Positions 14,993-23,364 of a DNA stretch of 64,000 bases are shown here, in pieces. Each line of letters starts with the position of its first letter. Positions within the stretch are counted from its first letter, which is position 1. The position numbers and the translations under genes were made by a program. A model generated the notes under the pieces. That model saw only the letters and a list, made by a program, of their open reading frames with translations, did not search any database and had not been told where the DNA came from. This stretch comes from Thermosipho sp. (in: thermotogales). Its GTDB lineage: Bacteria; Thermotogota; Thermotogae; Thermotogales; Fervidobacteriaceae. The DNA is taken from positions 19,848-83,847 of the forward strand of contig JACDNZ010000010.1 of the NCBI GenBank assembly GCA_017656345.1, in the 5' to 3' direction.

Positions 14993-16030
14993 ATGCACTT
15001 ATAGCACCAGATAAAGTGCTACTAGTACCAGAAGTATATAATGCACCTTTAGAAGTTCATAATGTACCTTTAGAAGCCTTTATAAGTGCCTTCAAGTCCT
15101 AAGTATCACCTAACCAGCTTATAACCTCTTAGAAGCCTTTTTAAGCCTTCTTTTAGTCCTTAGTATACCTATAGCACCTTTAACCACTTTTAAGCCTGTT
15201 ATAAGTCAAATAAGAGTCTACCAGCTTATAGAGTCCCAAGCGTTCATTATCAATGTATCATGTAAAAAAGAGAGAATGAGAGAGAATGACAAAGCTATTT
15301 AAAGCTAATCGCTTCTAATCGTCTATAATCGCCCATAATGCTAGTTGTAAAAGTGCTATATACCGTCTATACTATACTTGTAAGACAACAGAAGAGCATT
15401 GACACAGTTCGACATTTAAGCATTGACAGCTTAGTTACAACCAAAGATAAACAACCAACGACACCAAAGACAAAGACCTTTTAAATTGTACCTTGACAAG
15501 AGCATATAAACAGTTAGACGAACAGCCTAAAGAGTGCTAGAAGCTACTTTAAGAGCCTAAGCATAAATGTAGCACCTCTTTAGTTGCTTAGTCCTCTTAT
15601 AGCACTAGAAGCTATAAGACTCTATAAAACAGTTAGTGACTAAAGAGAATCATTCCAGACATAAAGCAGTATATACATAAGTAGTTTCTAGAGTCGAACC
15701 ACTTGACGCACCAGAATAAAAGACTTTATACACCAGATACCTAATACTAGATGTAGCTTACTACTTTAGTGACTTAGTACACTGGGTAACCAACAGAAGT
15801 CTGATGTATTCCAGACTTGCTGGGTTGAAAAGAGTCAAGTCTGCCCGAGGGCAATAGCCTGTAGTACAAGTAGTTTAACTGTTTATATGTGACTATATAG
15901 AGTTGGGCAACCTCCACTCACACTCTCCATAGTGTGAATAGTCAGTTATTGACTATTCCCTTTAGTGCTAATATTCTTTATTAGCATTAAGGGGAGTAGT
16001 TAATACTACTCTGAAAAAAATATAAAAATA
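14993..16030 (+). ncRNA. candidate long structured noncoding RNA region (type and exact bounds unknown)
   Basis: About 1 kb with no convincing ORF; direct repeats, consecutive hairpins (e.g. GAATAGTCA/TGACTATTC; CCCTTTAGTGCTAATA/TATTAGCATTAAGGG at ~15936-16005) and an 18-nt anti-SD sequence. Confidence 0.35.
15306..15340. repeat. 10-bp-period direct repeat, TAATCG-type, about 4 copies
   Basis: TAATCGCTTC TAATCGTCTA TAATCGCCCA TAATGCTAGT. Confidence 0.6.
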
Positions 16031-16048
16031 CAAAGGAGAGTGTGTATT

Positions 16049-16804
16049 ATGAAAAAACTAGCAAACATGAGTAAGAAGGAGTTAATAGCTAAGTTAAAGG
16101 AGGTTAGCTCTAGAGTTACAGACAAGAACCTAAAAGATATGGTAGCATACACATTAAAGAAGATAGAAGAGAGTACAAGAAATGTAACAAAGGACGATTT
16201 AGTAACCTTATTAAGTGACCTATTAACTAATGAGCCACTACCAATAGAGAATAACGCTAAGAAAGAAGAACCTAAGAAAGCAAAGATTAAAGCAAAGAAA
16301 GAAGCAAAGAAAGCCGAAAAAGAAGAACCTAAGAAAGACACTAAGAAAGCAGAAAAAGACGCTAAAAAAGACGTTAAAAAGTCCAAGAAAGAAGTTAAGA
16401 AAGAAGTTAAAAAGATATTTCCAGAAGAATTAGGAATAAAAGATACTAACTTCAAGTTAGATTTAGATATAGAAAGTATAAAACAGCTTAAAAAGTTAGT
16501 TGAAGAAGATAACAAAGAAATTATATTTGCCTTCTATTGGACTAAACGTCACTTGAAGCAATATTATAATAGCTATGATATAAGAGGAATCACAGCTAAA
16601 GAAAAAGTAAAAGAATTTCCTAATGATTTGGACTTGTGTATGCCATTATACATTAGTGAAGATAATAAAGTAATATATGTAATTTCCATATATACAGAAG
16701 TAATTTATCAAATAATACCAGAAGAATTAAAAGTATTTAAAGATGAAACTGAGAGTTTAAGGTTCTGTAACTCTATAGAGTATAACCTTTATATAGCTGA
16801 ATAA
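16049..16804 (+). CDS. Lys/Ala-rich basic hypothetical protein
   Basis: ATG 16049 with SD GGAGAG (ORF track start 16040 is an in-frame GTG inside the leader); low-complexity KKAEKDAKKDVKKSKKEVKKEVKK. Confidence 0.7.
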   Translation: MKKLANMSKKELIAKLKEVSSRVTDKNLKDMVAYTLKKIEESTRNVTKDDLVTLLSDLLTNEPLPIENNAKKEEPKKAKIKAKKEAKKAEKEEPKKDTKKAEKDAKKDVKKSKKEVKKEVKKIFPEELGIKDTNFKLDLDIESIKQLKKLVEEDNKEIIFAFYWTKRHLKQYYNSYDIRGITAKEKVKEFPNDLDLCMPLYISEDNKVIYVISIYTEVIYQIIPEELKVFKDETESLRFCNSIEYNLYIAE

Positions 16805-16908
16805 CTCCAAGCTTTAGTATTGATTGTGAGGGCATTACTCTTCGAGTAGTGCCTTCCAATGAGTACTAAAGCTAGTACTCAAATAATAAGATGAGTGGAG
16901 GAATGAGT

Positions 16909-17355
16909 ATGACAAATATTCAATTACTTAAATTAAAAGTGGTTAAAGAGAAAGGTGCAAGATATGATGTACCTAAAAAAGTTACCTGCCCAGATGATAT
17001 AAAAAAGATAGCTATTGAAGTATTAGAGTTAGACGAACAAGCAGAAGAGGTACTAGCACTTGTCACTTTAGATACTAAACTAAAAGTTACAGGAGTATTT
17101 GAAGTAAGTAGAGGTAGTATAAACTCTTCAATAGTACACCCAAGAGAAATATTTAAGAGAGCTATGCTGGTAAATGCTAGTAGTATAGCTATCTTACATA
17201 ATCACCCAAGTGGTGACCCAAAACCAAGTAAAGAAGATAATAAAATAACTAGAAGATTACAAGAAGCAGGTAACTTATTGGGGATTGAACTAATAGACCA
17301 TGTAATAATTGGAGATGATAGCTACTTTAGTTACAAAGAACATGGAATTATATAA
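16909..17355 (+). CDS. radC: RadC/JAB-domain protein
   Basis: AILHNHPSGDPKPSKEDNKITRRLQEAGNLLGIELIDHVIIGDDSYFSYKEHG; SD GTGGAGG. Confidence 0.9.
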   Translation: MTNIQLLKLKVVKEKGARYDVPKKVTCPDDIKKIAIEVLELDEQAEEVLALVTLDTKLKVTGVFEVSRGSINSSIVHPREIFKRAMLVNASSIAILHNHPSGDPKPSKEDNKITRRLQEAGNLLGIELIDHVIIGDDSYFSYKEHGII

Positions 17356-17454
17356 GTATTGCTAGAGTACATTAACATTTTAGTTAGTGTACTCTATGGA
17401 GTACTTATATAATAAGTATTCCTCCACTAAAAATAAAAGAGGAGAGTGTGTTAT

Positions 17455-17703
17455 ATGAAATTAGAAACATTACAGAATATATTAGCTAAAACTCCAGTTT
17501 TGGTGAAAAGAATGGTGCAAGAAAAGCATGATGTAGATGTAGTAGTATTAGAAGTGATAGTATTAAAGTACTGGGAACAAAATGGGATAAATATACACCA
17601 TAAAAATGCATCTAAACTATATGAAGAAGCTGGAGATATAGTAGCTAAGGTATTAGCAGAAGAAATATTACTTTTTAGTGCTGACTTAGAGGACATTAAC
17701 TAA
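17455..17703 (+). CDS. hypothetical protein
   Basis: ORF with leader GGAGAGTGTG and ATG at 17455. Confidence 0.65.
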   Translation: MKLETLQNILAKTPVLVKRMVQEKHDVDVVVLEVIVLKYWEQNGINIHHKNASKLYEEAGDIVAKVLAEEILLFSADLEDIN

Positions 17704-17766
17704 AGGTTAGTGTCCTTTAGTGAGTACTAAAGGGTACTCAAATAATAAAAGAGTGGAGGGAATAAT

Positions 17767-18084
17767 ATGACAACTTATGATTTAGTAAAAGAATTTGTAT
17801 ACGGAGGAACTCATGGAAGTGCTAGTGGTAACAGATTACGAATTGAAGGGGATAAACTAATAAATTATAGTACAGTTATAGCATATAGATATAAAAGGAA
17901 TATAATATTAAATAATACTAAGTACAGCCCGACCACTTCCAAGCACCAAAACAGAGTAAGGGCTTTAACACCAGTTCTAGAATGTGATGAAGATACTCTA
18001 TACAAACTAATAAACGCCAGAAGTGAAAAAGAAAGGGAAGAAGTATTTGCAGAAATAATAAGAATGAACGCAGATTTAGACTAA
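17767..18084 (+). CDS. hypothetical phage protein
   Basis: ORF with leader GAGTGGAGG. Confidence 0.7.
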   Translation: MTTYDLVKEFVYGGTHGSASGNRLRIEGDKLINYSTVIAYRYKRNIILNNTKYSPTTSKHQNRVRALTPVLECDEDTLYKLINARSEKEREEVFAEIIRMNADLD

Positions 18085-18188
18085 ATACTCTTAGAGTCCA
18101 TTATCTCCAAGAAGAGATAGTGGGCTTTATAGAGTATTTAGTTTAATACTCTAATATATAAATAAAAATAAAAGGAGAGTGTGGAGAA

Positions 18189-18497
18189 ATGAATTATAAT
18201 TATTTTTATTTTAATAGTATGTATTATAAAAGAGATGGTTTTAAATATTTAAAAGGAAAAGATTTCTTTAGTTTTAAAGAAATATCTAAAGAAGAGTACG
18301 ATTCTGCTTATGAAAAATGGAAGCAAGAACAAGATTGGTGTATAGTAAAAGATTTTGCCACAGGGGAATATTTTTTAGTAACTAGAGAAGAGAGCGACAG
18401 AATGGAAAGAAGTCATAGTGATTATATAAGAATATCTACTATAGGAAGTTATGATGAAATAGTAAAAGAATATGATAAGTTAATAGAAGAGGAATAG
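18189..18497 (+). CDS. hypothetical protein
   Basis: ORF with leader GGAGAGTGTGGAG. Confidence 0.65.
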   Translation: MNYNYFYFNSMYYKRDGFKYLKGKDFFSFKEISKEEYDSAYEKWKQEQDWCIVKDFATGEYFLVTREESDRMERSHSDYIRISTIGSYDEIVKEYDKLIEEE

Positions 18498-18546
18498 ACT
18501 TAAAATAGTCTATTCCTTCAATAATATTAAGAAGTGAGGTGCTGAA

Positions 18547-18765
18547 ATGAAACTTTTAGTTATAAACCATATACAAAATAATACTTATGCATTAAAGAAA
18601 GGTAAAATAATAAAAGAAAACGGTAGTAAAGTATTTGAGGTTGATGTAATAAAATATTTTACATTAGTAGATAAATTAAATAAACAAACATTGGAAGAAT
18701 TAAAACAAATAAATAATGTAGATAAAGTAATAATGCAGGAAGAATTATTAGAGTTATTAAAATAA
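18547..18765 (+). CDS. hypothetical protein
   Basis: 72-aa ORF with SD gaggtg. Confidence 0.6.
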   Translation: MKLLVINHIQNNTYALKKGKIIKENGSKVFEVDVIKYFTLVDKLNKQTLEELKQINNVDKVIMQEELLELLK

Positions 18766-18789
18766 ATTAAAAAGATGGGAGGATTAAAA

Positions 18790-19044
18790 ATGCCTAAGAA
18801 AGTGAATTATGAACAAATAATAAGCCCAAAAGAACTAGAAATAAGCGACAAAAGCAAGTTAGTATTTAGTGTGTCAAAAGCAGAAGATAGTAACATACCT
18901 CATTTAGACATAAGATTACACGTAACAAGTAACAAATATACTGGGCTTACAAAGAAAGGGATTAACTTTCCAATCGAATGGTTGCCAGACTTCCTAGAGA
19001 TACTAGATAAGATAGACAGAGAATGTGCAGAGAAGGGGTACTAG
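18790..19044 (+). CDS. hypothetical protein; weak resemblance to PC4-like ssDNA-binding proteins
   Basis: MPKKVNYEQII...GINFPIEWLPDFLEILDKI; ATG 18790 after SD gggagg. Confidence 0.5.
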   Translation: MPKKVNYEQIISPKELEISDKSKLVFSVSKAEDSNIPHLDIRLHVTSNKYTGLTKKGINFPIEWLPDFLEILDKIDRECAEKGY

Positions 19045-19065
19045 AAAGTACCTCTTTTTTTTTGC
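19034..19065 (+). terminator. Rho-independent terminator
   Basis: aggggtact-agaa-agtacctct then T-tract. Confidence 0.8.
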
Positions 19066-19226
19066 TTATCCGTTAAGGTGATTAATGTATGTGGTGCATG
19101 ATAGACCCCCCCACCCTTAATTCAATTTTGAAGGTCGTGGAATGAGTACCTCAGTACCTCATAATTGTGCAATAAATTTTACTGGAAGTGTGTATATATT
19201 CCACAACTATAAAGTCGACTCATAGG

Positions 19227-19269
19227 TTGATAATCAATGTTTGACAAATGTTTTGATAGCTGATATAAT
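19227..19269 (+). promoter_or_regulatory. sigma-A-like promoter with upstream TTGATAATCAA box
   Basis: TTGATAATCAA 19227-19237, TTGACA 19241-19246, TATAAT 19264-19269. Confidence 0.75.
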
Positions 19270-19585
19270 ATAGTCAGATGTTGAAAATCAATAAACGAAG
19301 GGAGTGAGTAGCGAATAAATAAACTAGTAGAATTTTGACCTATATAAGCTGGAGAAGTTGTGTAAGTATACTAAACCTAATGAAAGTATTTTGGAAGTAT
19401 TTTAGATGTAATTTTGAGCGTCATACATCTAAACATTTATAGTAGTAGATATACTAAATACATAGTAACATCTAAATAGTTTAGATGTACGGACTCAAAA
19501 CCTTTTATTATTATATATTTATATTATTTATTAATATATTATATATAATATAAATAAAAGTTCTGGAATTGAAAGGGGTGAGAAA

Positions 19586-19825
19586 GTGCTAAAAGAAGAT
19601 TTAGTTAAATTATTAAAAGAACATGGTTATGAAATAAAGCAAACAGCACTAGGTACTACATTAATTGATTTAAGAGGTAGAAAATATGCTAAACTTGATA
19701 TACTTGATGGTGAGTTTAAAGTTGTAACAAAATCAGCTTACTGGGATTTATTAGATACTATTGAGTTTGTAGAAGAAATTATGGAAGCTTCTGATTTATT
19801 TACTATGATTCAAAAGTATATTTAG
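19586..19825 (+). CDS. hypothetical protein
   Basis: 79-aa ORF with SD aaaggggtg. Confidence 0.65.
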   Translation: MLKEDLVKLLKEHGYEIKQTALGTTLIDLRGRKYAKLDILDGEFKVVTKSAYWDLLDTIEFVEEIMEASDLFTMIQKYI

Positions 19826-19836
19826 GAGGTTAAGTG

Positions 19837-19971
19837 ATGATTATAAGAAAAGCTTATAACTCTTTAGGTCAATATTATAAAGATTTACACGATATGCAGT
19901 CTAAAGGATATAGATTAAAAAATATTGATGTTATGTTAAAAAATTTGATAATAGTTAGATATTTTAAATAA
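19837..19971 (+). CDS. small hypothetical protein (44 aa)
   Basis: MIIRKAYNSLGQYYKDLHDMQSKGYRLKNIDVMLKNLIIVRYFK; SD taggaggt. Confidence 0.5.
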   Translation: MIIRKAYNSLGQYYKDLHDMQSKGYRLKNIDVMLKNLIIVRYFK

Positions 19972-19987
19972 GAAGGGGTGAAGTGTT

Positions 19988-20971
19988 GTGAGAGTAAATA
20001 GCAATATAGTAGATTTATCATTATTAAAGTATATGGCTATTGAGATTCAAAACAGATGTGTTGATTATGAAAACAGCGAATTAATAAGAATTACAGAAAC
20101 AGGTGGTAATTTAGAGTTAATATTTACATCTGGAGATAATATTGACAGAAGTATGTATAAGCGACCTCTAAGTGATTTTGCTTTTAGTCAGTTATGTGCT
20201 AAGTTAGGAATACCAGTAAGATATATGAAGAAGTGTTTAGACAATGGGGCAGTTGACCTAGCTATTAGAAATGTAAATGAGTGGATTTTTAAGAATGGTA
20301 AAACTAAATTCTTAATAAGAGAGTTTAATGGTATGATAAGAGGAATATTGAGCAACAGATATTCTACTTTAGATACTCCAGAAATTTTAGACGTTGCAGA
20401 AGATGTATTAGGTAATGACTATAAAGTGAAAGAGTTTTTTATGAATGAAGAAAGATTCCATGTAAGACTTATTGAAGATGAATTAAATGTGCCAGAAGAA
20501 GATTTATTTATAGGAATACAGATAGATAGTTCTGATGTAGGTAAACAAACTTTATTAGTACAATTCTTTGTCTATAAGCAGATTTGTAGTAATGGGTTAG
20601 TTATACCTAAATTAAATAGTGTCATTTATAAGCAACGCCATGTAGGAATAGATGTAGAAGAGTTTAAGAGTGGTTTTGAGATAGGATTGAGAATGATAGA
20701 TTCTCTAAAAGAAGAAGTCGAAAAAGCAATTATAGAAAGTAAAGATGGAATAGATAACCTAGAGTTAGAACTCCTAATAGAGAAGTTTAAAAATATGACT
20801 AAAGTTAGTAAAGAAACTGTGGATAAAATTGTTGATATTGTGAATAGTAATAAGTATGGTGAAAGAAGTCGCTGGTCTTTAGTAAATAGTATAACAGAAG
20901 TAGCACAAGATTTTACCTTAGATAGAAGAATAGAATTAGAGAAGTTCGCAGGTATGCTTTTAGTAGCATAA
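19988..20971 (+). CDS. DUF932/TIGR03299-like phage-plasmid protein
   Basis: MYKRPLSDFAFSQLCAKLGIPVRYMKKCL...GMIRGILSNRYSTLDTPEIL fits this family. Confidence 0.75.
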   Translation: MRVNSNIVDLSLLKYMAIEIQNRCVDYENSELIRITETGGNLELIFTSGDNIDRSMYKRPLSDFAFSQLCAKLGIPVRYMKKCLDNGAVDLAIRNVNEWIFKNGKTKFLIREFNGMIRGILSNRYSTLDTPEILDVAEDVLGNDYKVKEFFMNEERFHVRLIEDELNVPEEDLFIGIQIDSSDVGKQTLLVQFFVYKQICSNGLVIPKLNSVIYKQRHVGIDVEEFKSGFEIGLRMIDSLKEEVEKAIIESKDGIDNLELELLIEKFKNMTKVSKETVDKIVDIVNSNKYGERSRWSLVNSITEVAQDFTLDRRIELEKFAGMLLVA

Positions 20972-20972
20972 G

Positions 20973-20998
20973 GGAGAGTTGAATAAACTCTCCTTTTT
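20973..20998 (+). terminator. Rho-independent terminator
   Basis: ggagagtt-gaata-aactctcc then TTTTTG. Confidence 0.8.
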
Positions 20999-21047
20999 GT
21001 GATATACTAATAATTGCAGTAAGAGATTACTTGACGGAGGTTGAGTT

Positions 21048-21407
21048 ATGACATTAGAGCAGAAAACAAAGTTAGAAAAGAGAATTAGAAAAGATTTAGA
21101 GAAGTTAGGTTTACCTTTAGATTTTAAATTAGATGTTAGAGGTTATAGCAAAACTTATAATGGTAGATACAATCCTAATAATGATACAGTTGTATTATAT
21201 TCTTTAAGAAAAAATGGCGAGTTAAGAGAGTATGACGTTTTATTAAAAATCGTTATACATGAAGTAATACATCATTATCAATGGAAGCATACTGATTACA
21301 AAAGAGTAAAAGGCATAATGCACAACGAAGAGTTTAAAAGATTAGAGCAGTATTATTTAGACAAAGCAGAAGAACTTGGGTTGATAGACCCTATATTTAG
21401 GAGGTGA
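21048..21407 (+). CDS. SprT-like zinc metallopeptidase domain protein
   Basis: LKIVIHEVIHHYQWKH (HExxH) with upstream YNGRYNPNNDTVVLYS. Confidence 0.65.
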   Translation: MTLEQKTKLEKRIRKDLEKLGLPLDFKLDVRGYSKTYNGRYNPNNDTVVLYSLRKNGELREYDVLLKIVIHEVIHHYQWKHTDYKRVKGIMHNEEFKRLEQYYLDKAEELGLIDPIFRR

Positions 21408-21411
21408 TGAT

Positions 21412-21603
21412 TTGCTGTTAAGAGTATGGAAAAAGACTATGAATTTTCTTATGAGATTTGCTTTATTATTTACCTTTTTAAGTATTGTTTTTATGACAGG
21501 ATATGTTATGTATAACGTATATTATTTTAATCCTTTTAAAATTGTAGCAGGTTGTATTGTTATTTATACTTTTATTCATACTAATAAATCATTACAGGGG
21601 TGA
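21412..21603 (+). CDS. small membrane protein
   Basis: Two hydrophobic stretches; SD ggaggtg. Confidence 0.6.
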   Translation: MLLRVWKKTMNFLMRFALLFTFLSIVFMTGYVMYNVYYFNPFKIVAGCIVIYTFIHTNKSLQG

Positions 21604-21908
21604 TATGTTTGGTAAGAGATACTTTTTTATCTAAATTAGTAGACAGTCCGATAGAAGAAGCTAAAGAGATGTTGGAAGATTTAACTTTTGTTGATTTAGT
21701 TAATACTAAAAAGATTTTAGAACTAGAATATAATAGGGTTACTTTTATGAAAGATAATATAGCAGAAGGTTTAAAACAGAATGTATTTGCTGACAAAGAC
21801 AGGGTACAAGAAGTCTTAGAAGATTTATATATAATACTACAGAGATTAGAGGATTTAGCTACTATTATAGAAACATTAAAGAAAGAAAAAGACGTGTATA
21901 AAAATTAG
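21600..21908 (+). CDS. hypothetical protein
   Basis: 102-aa ORF overlapping upstream stop. Confidence 0.6.
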   Translation: MICLVRDTFLSKLVDSPIEEAKEMLEDLTFVDLVNTKKILELEYNRVTFMKDNIAEGLKQNVFADKDRVQEVLEDLYIILQRLEDLATIIETLKKEKDVYKN

Positions 21909-21949
21909 ATTTTGTAGTATACTATAGTTAAATAGAAGTTGTTGAGTGG

Positions 21950-21992
21950 TTGATTTTCAATGCTTGACAACGCTTTTAAAGTTTGCTATATT
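21950..21992 (+). promoter_or_regulatory. sigma-A-like promoter with upstream TTGATTTTCAA box
   Basis: TTGATTTTCAA 21950-21960, TTGACA 21964-21969, TATATT 21987-21992. Confidence 0.75.
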
Positions 21993-22046
21993 ATAAGTGT
22001 AGCTTGAAACTTGAAAATAAAATAAAAATTAAGGAGGTAATTATTA

Positions 22047-23084
22047 ATGAAACAAAAACAATTAAAACGCTTAGTTGAAAGCCTTGATGTAGTTATCAGA
22101 GGACTAACTGACATTAGAGTTATTTTATCTGGAGATTTAATTGATAGTGAGAGTGTGCAAGAAGAAAAACCTTTAGAAGTACCAGCTAATGAAACACCAG
22201 CTAAAGAAGGGGTATCAAGAAAAGATGAACTGGAGTCTATGAAGTACAATGATTTAAAGAAATTATGTAAAGATTTAGGTCTTTCACCTAAAGGAAAGAA
22301 AGATGTCTTAATTGAAAGAATACTTAATTGTGAAGAAACTAAAGAAGAAATTATGCAGTCAGAAGAAGGAGAGCTAGAGCCAGAACTTCAAGAAGTTGTT
22401 GAAGAAAACGAAGTAGAGGAAGAAAGTACAGAAGAGCCAGAAGAAAACGAAGTAGAAATTGAAGAAGATTCAGAAGAGGAAGAAACTTTGTATGAAAAAG
22501 TTGAAAGAGAGTTAGCTGATTATACTTTAGAAGAATTAGCAGAAATACTTGAGAGTGTAGGTAAATCACCTAAAGGTAAACGTCAAGCTTTGATAGCTAA
22601 AATTGTAGACGCTATAGAAGAAGGTTTATTAGAGTTTGATTCAGAAGATGAAGAAGAAATTGAAGAAGAAGATAACGAAGAAGTTGAAGAAGATAACACA
22701 GAAGTTGAGGAAGAAACTACTGATGATGAAGATATTGAAGAGGAAATGACAGAAGCTAGAAGAAAGACTATTGAAGAATTAGTAAAAGAAATAAAAAGAC
22801 AATATAAAGAAGGTGAACTTTCTGATAAAGAAATCAAAGCAACTTTAGAGCAGTATAATGAGTATAGCGAAACTTGCAGTACTTGTAATTGCCCTAAAGA
22901 AGATAGGTTAAAGTGTTATATAGACCTATATACTTCTTTAGTTGATGATGAAGGAAATATGCATGAATTACAAGAAGTATTCTACAGAAATGGTGAACCA
23001 GTATGTTGTGGTAAGTATTTAGTTGAATTAAATAATGGAAATTACTATTGTGAAGTTTGTGGAACTGAATATGAAACAGAATAA
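22047..23084 (+). CDS. acidic protein with two SAP-like domains and C-terminal Cys cluster
   Basis: MKYNDLKKLCKDLGLSPKGKKDVLIERI and YTLEELAEILESVGKSPKGKRQALIAKI; long Glu/Asp tracts; CCGKYLVELNNGNYYCEVCG. Confidence 0.75.
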   Translation: MKQKQLKRLVESLDVVIRGLTDIRVILSGDLIDSESVQEEKPLEVPANETPAKEGVSRKDELESMKYNDLKKLCKDLGLSPKGKKDVLIERILNCEETKEEIMQSEEGELEPELQEVVEENEVEEESTEEPEENEVEIEEDSEEEETLYEKVERELADYTLEELAEILESVGKSPKGKRQALIAKIVDAIEEGLLEFDSEDEEEIEEEDNEEVEEDNTEVEEETTDDEDIEEEMTEARRKTIEELVKEIKRQYKEGELSDKEIKATLEQYNEYSETCSTCNCPKEDRLKCYIDLYTSLVDDEGNMHELQEVFYRNGEPVCCGKYLVELNNGNYYCEVCGTEYETE

Positions 23085-23110
23085 GAGGTAGTCTTTTGAC
23101 TACCTCTTTT
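23085..23110 (+). terminator. Rho-independent terminator
   Basis: gaggtagtc-tttt-gactacctc then TTTT. Confidence 0.8.
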
Positions 23111-23127
23111 ATAAAGGGGGTATAACT

Positions 23128-23364
23128 GTGATATTCTTTGATAGAATAAGTGAATTGATTAATTGGAGAAAGAAAAGAGATTTTCTAAAACTTGAATTAG
23201 AGAAGGCAAAGCAAGAATTAATATTAACAGAGCAGAATTTTAAGTATGCTACTAATGACTATGTTGAAGTCGCAGTTTTAGATTTAGAAAAGGCTAGAAA
23301 GAGATATAGTGCTTTATTAAGAGAATATAAGGAGGTCTTGAGAAATAATGAGGTCATTGATTAA
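23128..23364 (+). CDS. hypothetical coiled-coil protein
   Basis: 78-aa ORF, heptad-like. Confidence 0.6.
   Translation: MIFFDRISELINWRKKRDFLKLELEKAKQELILTEQNFKYATNDYVEVAVLDLEKARKRYSALLREYKEVLRNNEVID

Noticed and set aside
15690-15740. tRNA-like T-arm on the minus strand (ggttcgact)
   Set aside because: The flanking bases do not form a T stem and no acceptor or anticodon arms were found.
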